Made by a program: the position numbers and the translations under genes. A stretch of DNA of 64,000 nt, taken from the NCBI RefSeq assembly GCF_000149955.1, contig NC_030998.1:384699-448698 (forward strand). The letters are read 5' to 3'. Shown here piece after piece: positions 32,875 through 44,866 of the stretch. Below the pieces are notes generated by a model. The model was not told the origin of the DNA, ran no database searches, and saw only the letters and a list, made by a program, of their open reading frames with translations. Source of the DNA: Fusarium oxysporum f. sp. lycopersici 4287 (taxonomy: Eukaryota > Ascomycota > Sordariomycetes > Hypocreales > Nectriaceae). The first letter of the stretch is position 1; each line of letters starts with the position of its first letter.

Positions 32875-33347
32875 GACAAGTCACCAGATACGCGGTGGCG
32901 GCCCGTATTTACAGGCTACTTATGCAAACTCTCCTTCTGTAGACAGTGGCTAGAAATACCTATCATTCCTTTTGACAGATGAAAGTTATAGTTCCGTGCC
33001 TGGGCGTTGCCTTTCCTCCTGCATAAGCCATCAGATTCCTTAATGATTGTATTATTGTTTATTCTACTGCACTGTCTTACTAATAGCTCTGTAAAAGAAC
33101 TTGTGAAAACAATACTCAATCAGTTTCGCGAACCTAGGTAGTAGTGCCAAATCAGCAAGAAGGAAGAAATGTGAGGTTTCAAATCAGGTGGACGGCTGAG
33201 CTGATAACGAGCGCCAAGTGAAGGTGGTACGTAACTGCCTCACATTTCAGGTACCAGCGGGGTTCCCACCTTGTTGTTGTCTAGGCCTCTGAGGTTTCCA
33301 AACTTTCACACAACATAACAATACTGATTGCAATCATTTTTCCAGAT
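32875..33347. other. intergenic
   Basis: 3' flank of the secreted protein gene and leader of the F-box pseudogene. Nothing else seen. Confidence 0.4.
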
Positions 33348-35610
33348 ATGAAATACTGCACTCTTTGTGGAGTACCTTTCACCAGGAGCCTCAACGACGC
33401 CTGGATTGAGATCGTCCGGGCAGGTAATCAGCCTGAGCTTAATTGAGGCGCGAACTGGATAAACCTGACACGTACAGTTTGGATTGAGGGTACAAGCTGG
33501 AATCGCACGGCCGTCTCTGGTGTTGGACGATGGGGAGAATACGATGATGACCCTTGTGTGCCTGTCCCAACAGGTCGCCAAACTCGCTACGACAGCCACT
33601 CTGGCCCGGGCCCTACCATAGAGGTGGGCTTGACGCCAAGCATCCAACAGTGTACCTGAATCCCGACGCAGCCGATGAACCTTGGGGTTATGGCTTCCAT
33701 GAGTCGTGCTGGTCCATATTCACCAAAAACTACAAACTAAATCTCGATGTCCTTTTTGCAGCTTGTCTTTCTATGCCGACTGACACGAATACTCTCCTTG
33801 ATTGGGGCCATGGCTACGCAGGAGCATCTTCAGTGAAACAACAGTTCGATATGACTATACGCAGTAGCTGTTTCCTATCACTGGAAGCTATAACTCAGAC
33901 GTTCCGATCTGACCCGTACCACATTCCTGGGCTTGTCAATGCCATCAATGGAGCGGCGCGCCTACAAAACGACGTCTTCTTGAGTCACTTAAAAACAACG
34001 GTACAAAGTCTCCAAAGTGACAGTTTCTCTCGCTTAGTCCCGGAACTACTGCAAGCAATTGTCATCCACTTACCGACATCAGACGTGCGCTCCCTACGGC
34101 TTGCGTCTCCTGTCTTTGCAACCTTGGAGTTATCCGAAAGATTCTGGGCATCACGCTTCCAACCTGGTCACGAATTTGAACATTTGCCTGAAGTTCATCA
34201 CCGACCTCCTGAATCTTGGAGGGCTTTATATCTGTCTCTCAAGATCTGGGCACGCGGGATCCCAAGTATGGCCAACCGCCAGCGGGTCTGGGGCCTTGCT
34301 AAGCGTCTTCAAGCCACCCTTACTCAGCTTGACGGTGCTTCTTGCCAAAGATCTGCTTTGGGCACGTGGTTCGAAACTACGCCTGATAGACCGGATCAAA
34401 ACATGCCCGAAGCTGAGGTTTAATGGCATACAGCTTCACGCGCCGTTACCAGCCCAGGAAAAAGCTTCTTCTACGGCTCTCGAGTCCTGAGGGCCCGCGC
34501 CCTATACTTTCCAGAGCCTTTGAAACTCAGACAGATGTCCGTGTCATTCGTTGATACAGCCGCTGGAAGGTTTATCTCTGGTTTCGATATGATCGATGAG
34601 CACGACAGATCTCATGCTTTAGGTTACCAGCATGGGAATGCTATGTGGCGTATTTCACTTCTCCCTGACGAGCCTATTCAAGGATGGGAACTCGCCATGG
34701 ACTTATCCGGGATCAAAGGAATTGCTGCAGTTCAGAGTGATGGAAAACTTACTTCTTGGGTAGGCGAGTCAGCTGGACTTCCTAGGTGGCGATTGAAAGA
34801 AGCCCAAGGAGTGTCTGCAGTCAAAGCTGAATTCGATGTAAGTTTGTACTATGCCACATACTGAGATGACTGACACGCACTAACATTTGCCAGGCTCTCA
34901 AGCTGGTTTCCATTAGTCGTGACAAATTACCGAACCAGGAGAACTGGCTGAACACCTGCCTATGGTATCCTGAAGTACCTAAGGAGGGATTGCTATTCAA
35001 CGGAAGCAGAGGTGATAAGCCACGACCCAAATACAATCTTCCAGTGGCCACCGTCTTTTTTGGTGAATCAGACGGTCGATATCTGTCGCAACTGTCGGAG
35101 ATTGTCGTATGGGTCTTTGACATTTGTCATGTGGCGGGAGTCGAGTTCCGCTTTACAGATAGTTCATATAACCGCCCACTTAGTTATGTTGGTCCGTTTG
35201 ACGAAAACTATCCCGCTCGTAGGAACTTCTCCGACTCTCACGACAGCACTGTATCTTTCCCTATTGACGGCCCTTCTGGTGAGCGACTGTCTAGCATCGA
35301 GGTACATACAAAGAGGACATATGTAGCTGGGTTGAAGGTATTCATATGATAGACTCGTGCAAGACCGTCTTGGCTAATCATTTTAGATTCGAAGCAACCT
35401 AGACCGAAGTATTCAAACTCCTGACTACCCCTACGGAACAGATAAAGGCTGGGTTACTGTTCACGGAAAGGGATCTCAAATTATTGGCATGTTTGCTTCT
35501 CTTGTACGTATTCATGTAGCATCAAAATCTTTCGTTTTCATTTCTGCATTGAAACTAACATGACTTTGCAGGCTCGACCCTTCTGGGATCTTGGCCTCAT
35601 ATCTGTTTAA
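33348..35610 (+). pseudogene. F-box protein gene, inactivated by a frameshift and a nonsense codon
   Basis: The exon plan is clear: 33348-33423, 33478-34837, 34894-35337, 35387-35503 and 35572-35610, all with good introns. The N-terminus has a CTLCGVPF zinc-like start and a WIEGTSWN segment. An F-box (SRLVPELLQAIVIHLPTSD and on) lies mid-protein. The C-terminal half (AGRFISGFDMIDEHDR to RPFWDLGLISV) resembles the large beta-rich domain often following such F-boxes in Fusarium. Two lesions interrupt it. A single-base loss is inferred near 33624-33629, in a G run. A TAA at 34421-34423 follows GAGGTT; one C-to-T change (CAA to TAA, a CpA context) would explain it. F-box proteins pick substrates for SCF ubiquitin ligases. 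This copy would not. Confidence 0.78.
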
Positions 35611-35924
35611 GACAAAGTTACCAGGAACTAAGATAAGCATGAAAGAGGGAGTATGGAGTTGAATGAGGTCGGGATAATATGGCATTTGATTACAAGAACC
35701 CTTTAGTGAGCAATTATTGATTTTGTTTTGGCGTTGTGTCCTCGAACCTGTCTGGTCGCGGTTGGGCGAGACTTAGACACCCTATCGGCATCCACGATCG
35801 AAAGTGGATATGGCTGCTTTGTATTCAAACCATTTGTAACTCATTGAACGAATCTTTATTTGACTAAAAGCTTTATCCTGATTACTACCGAATCTCTAAT
35901 AGATGAGCTTTTCCGCCTAACACC
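35611..35924. other. intergenic flank of F-box pseudogene
   Basis: Ordinary composition at first, grading into the AT-rich block. No gene seen. Confidence 0.4.
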
Positions 35925-36385
35925 ACTAGCATATTTAACCTTTTCCTCTTAAAACCCTTTAAATAGCATAATTATTATTTACCAGTTAACTTATTATAGA
36001 TAATAGAGGTTTATGTCCTCCTATAAGTCTATTATATTATATACCTAAGTTAGGTTTTCTTTTACTTTCTTAATTACCTCTTTCTTATTATTTAATAGTA
36101 ATATTCTTTTTACTTAGGAAATATCCTTTTAATATAATATTTAATTATAACTATAAATATAAGTATTATCTTAAGTTAATAAATTTAATTATATTAGGTA
36201 TTTTATTTTATATATTTTTTATAAGCTTTAAGCTAGATTATCTTATTAGAAGAGTAATAACTACTTATTTATATATTATTAAAGATAGTTATTATAATAT
36301 CTAACTTTTCTATTAAAAGAAAGATATTAGGCATTAGGAAGGGTAAGGAGTATATTACCTATATATATTAATTTATGTTCTTTAC
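35925..36385. repeat. extremely AT-rich block, probable RIP-degraded repeat
   Basis: About 460 bp are almost entirely A and T, dominated by TA, TTA and TAT words, with abrupt edges against normal DNA. There are no ORFs. In filamentous ascomycetes this is the signature of repeat-induced point mutation of an old transposon, though no terminal repeats remain visible. It sits between two decayed genes. Confidence 0.6.
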
Positions 36386-36734
36386 CTTTATGTTAGGGCT
36401 GAAGCCTCTTTTAACCTCTCAACCTTATCACAGTGGATATGGCTGTCAATGCCTACCCTTGATACAAGTGGCCTCCCCTGTTGCTATTTGCTTCTCAGGC
36501 ACTGTGGGGGATACGCACTAGGTTGTGTTATCGGGTCAAATACGGTTTCGCAGTTCCAGGGTTTGTATGCAGGGGAAATATCCTCGAGGTGGTTCTTATT
36601 CATGCTGATTTTTGAGAGGATGAGAGCAAAGAGTCTCGAGTTTTTGTAGCAAAGGTCAGCCAAAAAGGCACGATGGCGGTATAAGTCTTTTATTAGAATC
36701 ACCGTGCTCCTTGTATTCCATGTTCCCTCTCAGG
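36386..36734. other. intergenic
   Basis: Normal-composition DNA after the AT-rich block. No gene recognised. Confidence 0.35.
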
Positions 36735-36923
36735 CTACGTAGCCGTAGTCGTAGCTGTCTCCTCAATTGCTCCCTTCTCAATGAACCCACCTTTCTGAAG
36801 CTCCGCCACGAGGTCTACCGATTCTGCTCTGGGCGCGTACACGATCTGATCGTCTTTCGTACTGCCCATAGACCACGACCACCCACCATTGGGTAAATAT
36901 CCATATATCTCTGTTAAGCCCAA
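36735..36923 (-). pseudogene. fragment of a small-protein gene
   Basis: A 62-codon minus frame (first codon not a convincing start) reads IYGYLPNGGW, then a Val/Asp/Glu-rich segment ending LVAELQKGGFIEKG. The layout (YG, then N-G-W, then an ELQK helix and I-E) parallels the broken ORF at 37242-37481, so the two may be decayed tandem paralogues. The upstream part is in other frames. No function is known. Confidence 0.3.
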
Positions 36924-37241
36924 GTAAAAGGGCTCGGTTTGCTCTCCCAGTCGATTTATCTCTGAGCCACCTCACTGCAAACATCATATCACTTTTCTCT
37001 CTAGGCCACCAGCGAGTAGAGTCCTGGGAACACTGTGATGGGAACAACATGGCAGGGGAGTGTCGACCGTGACCCAGTACCTAGAGCTTCAGTACCGAGC
37101 CACGCCAAGAAAAGCGTTTGGTCTTCCACCATGAAATGACCCGGTAACCTTTGAATGTTAGAAGAATTGTTATCTAGGTCCCGTTGCGACTTAAAACTCC
37201 CAGCTCCTTCAAAAGCTCATTCCAAATCATGGGACTCTACC

Positions 37242-37481
37242 CTATGGCCTCTCCACGATGTCCTTCTTCTGGAGCTCCTCCAGCAAGTTCTTAGGCTCTT
37301 CCTTGCAGACCCTGAAGACTGTATTCGCACCGACTTCTGTGGCAACCCAACCATTGTCATCAATTCATGATTCCTCACCATAAAACTCCTTCAAGGCTGT
37401 ACGGAGGGCGCCCCAGGCTTTGACTTTATTGGTTTGGATACTGTGCTTCCATTCGGGAAGGGGCTCGTTTACACCTGTCAT
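37242..37481 (-). pseudogene. small unknown protein with internal TGA
   Basis: From an ATG at 37481 a frame of 80 codons runs to TAG 37242-37244, broken by one TGA at 37365-37367. The reading on both sides is protein-like: KAWGALRTALKEFYGEE before the stop, then DDNGWVATEVG and a helix LLEELQKKDIVE after it. A TGG-to-TGA change would explain the stop. No family recognised. It resembles the fragment at 36735-36923. Confidence 0.4.
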
Positions 37482-38385
37482 TCTGGGTGGCGAACAGGGT
37501 TGCATAAAGCCCGACATTTAGTGTTTCCTTATTCCGATATCGGTATGAATACTGATAGATGCAAGTGACAAGGCTGAAACTGTAATGGAGCTCAAGGGTT
37601 GGTATTTGTATTCTGACAAATGAACTGAATCGCGCGGCGTTGTAGCTTTGAAGTTGTGGGATATGTTCAAAGCTCCAGCGCATCTTTGTCTCTGGTTCAG
37701 TATTAATAACGCTCCTACTTCCATTGGCTTATAGAGTCGCTGTGTATTTGCCCAAGCAATAGTGTTGCTCCCATATACTGGTTCCATAGTCTTGGGCTGT
37801 CGAAAAATGCATTCATCAACCCACCTCACTAGACGTGAGATGCACCCATCCTTCTCTGATATTGTCAAGTAATGTAACCATGAGAAGTGAATGATTACTC
37901 CAGGAGCTATAAATAATAAGTCTTGACCCAAGAGTTGACTGTGAAAACGACTCCCAGGACCACCAAGGGGCCCTAAGGTGCCGTTCACGTGGTTTGGAAA
38001 CCGTGACTGAATACTTGGGGGAGTACTTCAGGGTTTCAGTGAAGTGGAGGGCATCTGGGGAGTGAATGTGTCTGATAACAGAAGTGACTCAGAGTAAAAC
38101 GGCACTGACAGCGCATTCACTCATCAGTTGGATCGCTTATTCAGTAGATAATTTCTGTCGCAATTGCTTCAGCAGCACTATTCAGACACTGCAACTGACA
38201 CACGTAGTTGAATGATCCTTCCGTTTACTCGCCCTATAAGTATTGCATGTTTCTCCCTCAAACTCCCAATAAGAAGACAATAAGACAAGCCCACGATCAC
38301 TTATATATAACGCCATTCACATACACACAGGGAGAGAGAGAAGCACATTGAATTTTCTCAACATCACAAAACCTGAAACTACAAG
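37482..38385. other. intergenic, possible relics
   Basis: A 156-codon minus frame (37988-37518) begins at GTG and has no recognisable domain; it may be a relic. The right end holds the leader of the small ORF at 38386. Confidence 0.35.
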
Positions 38386-38646
38386 ATGCCTCTCGTTGGA
38401 AGGGATACATTTACAGGCGTGGAAGGTGTGGATTATTTCAAAATCACAATCGGTGGTAAAAGTATCAAAAGCGAGACTTCACTCAAGTCTGGATTGGACA
38501 TCATTTTCAAAGGAGCTGGAAAATCCGGCGAGTACTATGCCTGCCATGTGGATCTTGAACGCTATGAAATCTTTTCCTGGGAGAAAAAGGATATACTCAC
38601 GGAGCTTGTAGGATTGAAAAACGCGGGTATTGACTCTGGGGTGTAG
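38386..38646 (+). CDS. small unknown protein, 86 aa
   Basis: The ATG at 38386 follows a plausible A/C-rich leader. The 86-aa product has no signal peptide or membrane segment. It starts with alternating strands (YFKITIGGKS, LDIIFKGAG, YYACHVDLE) and ends in a helix (ILTELVGLKNAGI), suggesting a compact alpha/beta domain. No family recognised. Its C-terminal helix loosely recalls the ends of the broken ORFs at 36.7 and 37.3 kb. Confidence 0.5.
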   Translation: MPLVGRDTFTGVEGVDYFKITIGGKSIKSETSLKSGLDIIFKGAGKSGEYYACHVDLERYEIFSWEKKDILTELVGLKNAGIDSGV

Positions 38647-39501
38647 TAGAGTTGACTAGGAGTCGAACTGGAGAACCTGAGGGCTTATCAATGGTGGGAT
38701 ACTTCACTCTAAGACAATCGAGCCAAACCAAGGTATAATAAATCTTACTTTCGTGCCCTCAGTGAACTTTCCCAAGTGTTCTGGTAAAGCCTACCTGTAA
38801 ATAATGCTACTACTCGGTGCAAGCAAATGGTACAGCATTATCTTGGCTAAGGGATTGTAGCATCTTATACATCTTCAAATGGTGAACCGAGTCACAGCAT
38901 CGCTCTCTTCGAGTTAGTATTACTATTTATAATGAGTTATTGTTATAATATTTAAACAATGTAAGCTGGGCTTGGTCTTTGTAGTTGATACTTCAAGCTC
39001 AGGTTTCTAAGCACCATAAGTTATTAAGCCGTGATTGCAGCACAATGCCTTGCCGTTTCAGTGACGCAGTACATATTCGAGTAGGCCGCGTGATGTAAGC
39101 ATCAGCTGTCAGGTATATCAACTCAAAACAATCCTATACCCAGATGAGCCATAGTTCTCCGAGGTTATGTTATTATACAAGCTCTCAGTTACAGTTCTCA
39201 ACTGTCCATAGCACATCTCGCATACAACTTAGATAGTATGCCAGACCCGTTTTAAGGTTTAAATATTGTATATTTAAAAGGGATATTAGCCCCAGCATAC
39301 GACAAAATAACAAAGTTTGATGTATATAAAGGCCTCGTGCTTCCTCTTCAAAACGATTCAACCTAACATCGAACATTGATAATATTGCATCTTACCCGTG
39401 ACAGTCAGGCAGACTCAACATTAATTCACGGCCTGGTATACCTAAGCTATAAAAACTCGAATTCGCCAAACTTCCATTCATTTGCCCTTTGACTGTGGCA
39501 T
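38647..39501. other. intergenic
   Basis: AT-leaning, no gene seen. A TATAAAAA box at 39448-39455 probably serves the ORF at 39502. Confidence 0.4.
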
Positions 39502-39846
39502 ATGAATACCAACAATCTTCCAAGAATTATGAGTCAAGTAAATGAGTCCTTTTTCTTAAAAAACGGCAACAAATGGTTCGAACACAACATTCGCTCGCAC
39601 GTAGTCCGAAACTACGATGACCTCATCCTGAACCTGAGAGCCATTTTTGGGAAAGAGGAGAAACAGGAGAACAGGTATTTCTACGTCAAAGAAGCGGGCT
39701 TCGGCAGCTATGTCGTATATGCCTTTGTGGAAGAAAGGGATCTTGACGATGACTTGTCGTTCTTGACAACTGCGACAATGGTCAGCTCAGTATTGCAGCT
39801 GTCATTGCTAAGCAAGAGAAATAATGAGAAGAGTCCGGAGTCCTAA
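39502..39846 (+). CDS. small unknown protein, 114 aa
   Basis: The ATG at 39502 lies about 50 bp after a TATAAAAA box. The product is polar and mixed alpha/beta (KWFEHNIRSHVVRNYDDLI, RYFYVKEAGFGSYVVYAF) with a hydrophobic stretch near the C-terminus. It has no signal peptide or recognisable motif. A second in-frame ATG nine codons on could be the start. It may be real because of its promoter-like upstream sequence, but there is no family support. Confidence 0.42.
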   Translation: MNTNNLPRIMSQVNESFFLKNGNKWFEHNIRSHVVRNYDDLILNLRAIFGKEEKQENRYFYVKEAGFGSYVVYAFVEERDLDDDLSFLTTATMVSSVLQLSLLSKRNNEKSPES

Positions 39847-40104
39847 ATGGTTGTTCTATTCCTTCTTCAGGATTAACATACAATGTATAAAACCTTCTAG
39901 TCGCAACACTAGAAAGTTTTCATCAACTAAGAATCTCAAGATTTAGTGGTTATTTTGTTCATGCAAAGGAACGTGCTTGCTGGATGGCAGAGCTCGAAGT
40001 CTCCTTCGGTCAAGAAGGTAGGGTTAGTTGGACCAAATTGCGCATTTTAGTGGTATGTGAAGGTTGAGAGCTTAGTGGGATTCTATTCATAGCAGCTATG
40101 TAAT

Positions 40105-41730
40105 TTATGCCACAACTTCTCGTCTCTGGATCGTGATGTTCATGTTCTCAAAGTAACTCACGCCACCCTTAACAACATAAGTCCCTCTGTTCTTCTCATC
40201 AACCCAGTCAACCTTGAAGCTCCTTAAAAACTGCAATGGTCCCTTGTAAAGCTCCATGCGCGCAACATCCTGCCCCAAACAGACTCTAGCGCCATATCCA
40301 AAGCCCATGCTATACTTATTGTAGACCTTGGCCTTGTCTTCGTCCAGCCAACGCTCAGGCTTGAACACCTCGGCGTCATCACCGTAGATGTTGGGGTCAC
40401 GGTGCACGAGCCACGGGTTACAAGTCACCTCAGTACCCTCTGGGACGAATTGACCACAGATCTCGAGACCGCCTGGTGGAGCGATGCGGGGGAAGATGTT
40501 TGGTGCAGAGGGGTTAAGACGCATGCTTTCTTTGACGCAGGCGATGTAGTAGGGGCAGTGTTCGACGACTTCGTCGTACTGAGGCATCTCGGAGAGTTTA
40601 CCAGCGATAGTAGCATCGTCTAGCTCAGCCATGAGCTTCTTGTAGACGGATGGGTTGGTGAGGATGTGGATCATCATGGCCTGAAAGGCTGTGCCAGTTG
40701 TATCAGCGCCGGCGAGAAGGACAAGAAGAATCTCAGCCTTGATGTAATTGATATCCAAAGGATTGCCATCCTCATCCTTGGCCTCGATGAACCTGTAGAT
40801 CTATGTCAACATCTAGTGTGAAATATGAAACAGGCCAACTTACGTCTGAAGCAAGTCAACACGTCCGTCTGTCGCACCATTCTCAATATCCTTGAAACGC
40901 TGATCAATCAGGCGATCGCGAAATCGCATCAATGTTCCAATTCCAGAATCCTGCTCAGGACTGGCAACCATGTACTTGCCCAAGAAAGTACTCTTGACCC
41001 AGTTGGTAAAAGGATGCAGCCTAGCCATGATACCAAAGGGAGTTAGACCGTCGTGAAAGCCCTGAATAAGACCTTCAACATCCTTTCCCTCTTTCACAAA
41101 CCCAAACGGAGCACCAAAGCCAACTTCGGAAATGATGTCATAGGCCATAAACACAGCCCAAGGCGCAAAGTCGAACGGTTTGTTGGTAGAGGCGAATTCT
41201 CGCTGCAGACGGGCCATCCAATTCTCAATGTTGGAGTCAATCAACGGCTCCATCTTCTTGATGTTGGTTAAACTGTAGAGAGGAGCCGCAATTTTTCTGT
41301 ACTTGGCATGCATGACGGAGTCTTGCATGTTGAAAAGGGACTCATCTTTGCCAAAGCTTCCGGTGATATAGTGCTTTGACTTGTTGGCGTGACGATTGTA
41401 AATCTTTGGTAGTTGAGTTGCGTCGCTGACGAGCAACATTGTAGGAGTAATCCTAATAACAGGTCCTGCAAGCTGTAAATAACTCAATCATTCATGATTT
41501 TTGAACAGCGTGATCTCACCATGCTTCTTGTGAAGCTCCTGGAACGTCGCGCATTCATCAGCCTTCACATTATGATACGTGATCCAAAGCCTCGTAACAG
41601 TCCCCCAGAAATTCCCAGGAAACTTCTTCAGCGGGTGAAAAAAGCGATACCGAACAATCTGCCACAGAGCGCAAAAAGCAATATACCCAACCCCCAACAG
41701 GGCAATATTCACAAAGCTGAGCACAGCCAT
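40105..41730 (-). CDS. cytochrome P450 monooxygenase
   Basis: Three exons (41730-41520, 41465-40844, 40792-40105) give 506 aa, the normal P450 length. An N-terminal membrane anchor (residues about 5-25) is followed by a Pro-rich hinge (HPLKKFPG). The I-helix oxygen-activation motif is AGADTTG, the K-helix ExxR is ESMR, and the heme-binding loop is [10 protein letters not shown] with the ligand at C449. The intron acceptors were chosen because they restore [11 protein letters not shown] and LLQTFIEAKDE. It should sit on the ER and hydroxylate a lipophilic substrate. No pathway partners flank it closely, so the substrate is unknown. Confidence 0.92.
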
Positions 41731-43173
41731 TGTGTCTGCAGGAAATAAAATGAACCAATTGTCGAGAACGCGAAAATAAGCAATGAAAGGGGACTGAACC
41801 CGATAATGTACGAGGGATCGACACGAACGGCTGGTTTCCGGGCTGTTACATAGCCTGTATAACCGAGTTGCGCAACTTGACGATCATTAACCCAGGATGT
41901 TCAATGGCCCGTGATTGCTTTTCTATGCTATGCAACATGTAGTAAAGTGGATCCTTTAATGTAACGGTTCACATCTCGGATGAGCAACCTGCTGAAGATC
42001 CAAGAATTGTTTATGCGCTTGCCTATTAAACGACGACTTACCTGAGAACGGTCGACAATCCTTGTTAAAGCAGGGCCTATCATTCGGCAGGATAAGCGTT
42101 CCCGAGTCGTGGTAAAATTTCTGATCCTGGTCCTCTACCCACGTTCGCCAAGATCTGCTACCAAGATCGCCATACGCGGCTGAGATATTAAATCCTCTCC
42201 ACTTCAGCGGTTACTCAAGATTCGCATGTGAACGGATTGGGTTATACAACGGTAATACCACGACGGTGTTCCCGAGGCTTTGGGTAAAGGAGATGTTTCA
42301 TGATCCTTCTGCTTCTTTTTCCCCTGACAAGAAGTTCATGCAGGCAGGCAGGCGGTACTCGGATGATATGATATTTGTCTCATTGTGGAGAACATGTTGG
42401 TTGAAGTGCCTTGTTTGCTTGGCTCCACAGTTGAGAAAAGATGACAGATTCTCGCGAGGAAACAGGTTATTGACTAAGTGGATTCTACCAAATGCCACGG
42501 TATGAAATATGAAATACGAAAGAAGGAAGTCAGTAGGATGAGGCAATAATTAGCGTGAGACACGCTGAAGAGAACTGGTAGACTAACACTTAGCTCCCAC
42601 CGGGCCGTTGTCTCTAGCCTCACAAACCTCAATAGCAGAAAGTCTAAAGGAGAAAACAACACCAAGTGGGTGGGAAAAACGCTCCGGAAATGAGAAGCCG
42701 AGGTCCACCAAGCGTCATGATCCTCGCACAGTCGAATTCACGGACCATTTATCCGAGTATCCTAGCATCCAATCACTTTTACCCAAGCGTCAATCATTAC
42801 ACGCATCTCCACTTAGAATGGGGGGCAAATGCTACTCTATGTTGGTTCAGAACTTCCAAGACGAATGATAAAATCTGATATATGAATTTCCCCTGAAAGA
42901 CTTCTCCTCTTTCGCCTGGCGCCGTCAGGGCTAGCGATGGAGTCAGTAAGATCTTCGGTCGCTTGGCGAGGCGAGAATTTCCCGTCTGTGCTTTCGTTAC
43001 AGAATGGTCAACGATTGGCATAACACCAAGGAGTTAATCAATCAGCTGTAATGAAAGGCCATCCGCTTGTCTCAGTTGAGACACGATGGATTCTTCCATT
43101 TAACCCGCTGGAGATTCTGCATGAGCTTAGGTTTTTCGGACTCGTACAATATTTTTCGTTTGTCTTTGCAACC
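41731..43173. other. long intergenic region between divergent genes
   Basis: Contains the promoters of the P450 (leftwards) and the Pth11-type gene (rightwards). No other gene recognised; short frames lack features. Confidence 0.4.
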
Positions 43174-44432
43174 ATGACTGAATCACAGGGCTCTACTGTT
43201 AACTCGGTTGCTATTTGTTTTGCTGTCATTAGCTTTTGTGCTGTGGTGTTGAGATTGTGGGCAAGGACGTTTATTGTTAGGTCGCTTGGGGCTGATGACT
43301 GTGAGTTTTTCGATCCACTTATTGGGCTTTGCTAACTGTTGCAGACTTGATTTGCGTTGGAGCCGTAAGTCTGATCTTTTTAAGACTGCATGTGCAGATA
43401 CTGACGGATTCAAGATCTTATCATGGTGCTTTATCGGCTGCACAATTGCTTGTAAGTATACTATTGCTTGCTAACTAGCCGTCACTAACCTCCTTAGCCG
43501 TCCAACATGGCCTCGGTAGTCACTACGAAGACGTGATAAAGCGCGGGACCGACAACTTCATCGCCTACCTCCAAATCGTCTGGCTGTCCTCCATCTTCTA
43601 CAATGCCTGCCTCGGCTTCATCAAGATCTCAGTACTTGCGCTTTACACCCGACTCGGCGATAAAATGTTACGCAAGACGGCTTTTGTGATGATGGGGGTC
43701 GTTGGATGTCAGGCTGGTGCAAATGTCCTGGCTTGCATCTTTCAGTGTTCTCCAGTCCCGGCCGCGTACGATATTACGATCTTGCCGGAGGATAAGAAGT
43801 GCGTTGACATCAATGCTTTCTACTTGGCGAATGCGGCTGTCAATATCTTTACGGATATTCTGACGTACACATTGCCGATTCCACTGGTGGCGAGGCTTCG
43901 TGTTCCCCGACGACAGAAGATCAGCTTGGCCATCATCCTGGGTCTCGGACTCTTGTAAGTCTCCATTATCCCTATCGATCATCCACCTGCTAACGTCGAC
44001 AGTGCCTGCGTCTCGTCCATCATCCGAATAACATACATCCCCAAGATGCTCAGCTCCTCCGACCAAACCTGGGTCATATCCGACGCAATGTACTGGTCCG
44101 TAATCGAGACCAACATCGGCATCCTCGCCGCCTCGATCCCCTCCTACAAAGCCATCGCCAAGAAATACGCGCCCCGTCTCCTCGGCAGCTCTGGCATGTC
44201 CAGCAGTCGCAAGCTCTCCGGCTTCAAACAAATGCCACTTGAGCTTCAGGGTGGTAGCAATCCTGGTACTGGTGCGCCGAAGAGTACGTTTGAGACGAAT
44301 ATCAAGAATGGGCTGGAGGATAATAGCAGTGAGGAGGTGTTGGTTATGCCAAGTGGGAGGATTGGGGTTAAGACGGATATTACGTTTCGATACGAGAACA
44401 ACCTGGAGAATGGGACGCAGAGTCAAAGATGA
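43174..44432 (+). CDS. Pth11-type seven-transmembrane receptor-like protein (fungal rhodopsin domain)
   Basis: Five exons (43174-43300, 43345-43364, 43415-43451, 43498-43954, 44003-44432) join to 356 aa. Exons 2 and 3 are only 20 and 37 nt; intron 2 (50 nt) has a good CTGAC branch before CAAG. The signatures match the family: GADDY, VQHGLGSHYEDV, FYNACLGFIKISVLALYTRL, QCSPVPAAYD, CVDINAFYLANAAVNIFTDILTY in pieces, and TYIPKML near the last helix. The C-terminal 90 residues are a polar cytosolic tail. Its N-terminus before helix 1 is very short compared with the paralogue at 24545-25893. A plasma-membrane sensing role is inferred from the family. Confidence 0.86.
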
Positions 44433-44866
44433 AATATCGCTGCGTCTCAATTGTTTTAGATAGGACAACTATAGTAATAGATAATAGCTTGACTTGCACA
44501 TACTAGTCTTTGACATTAAACATCGATCTTCTACTTTTATGTGCCCTCGTGATTCAAGCAAAGGATATTGACCAACTCCTACTTAGATTGCAATTGAGCC
44601 TCCACGCCACCGGGCTTTAGTTTTCAGGTCGTCCCCGACATAGAGAGCCCGATGTCAAGCGATCGGACATTCCGTAAGCGAGGCTCTATCCGAAAAGCAG
44701 CCCGTGCCCTTAATTGGCTGGCGTTTCCGATCTCTGTTCCTCCGCGAAATCTTGCTACCCAGAGTAAGGCTACGCAGAGACGGGATCACACTCGTTATGT
44801 GGCGGCGAATGTAATAGATGTAGTATTGAAATCTTCTACCGCCTTGGTATCCCGCCACAATCACTC
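44433..44866. other. intergenic between converging genes
   Basis: 3' flanks only. Open frames on both strands overlap without family features. Confidence 0.35.

Noticed and set aside
34421..34500. Intron removing the TAA in the F-box gene (GTTTAA...CCCAG)
   Set aside because: The 40-nt excision shifts the frame into a new stop within a few codons, while simple read-through keeps perfect frame.
37518..37988. 156-codon minus-strand ORF as a gene
   Set aside because: Starts with GTG, no upstream ATG found, no recognisable domain; noted only as a possible relic.
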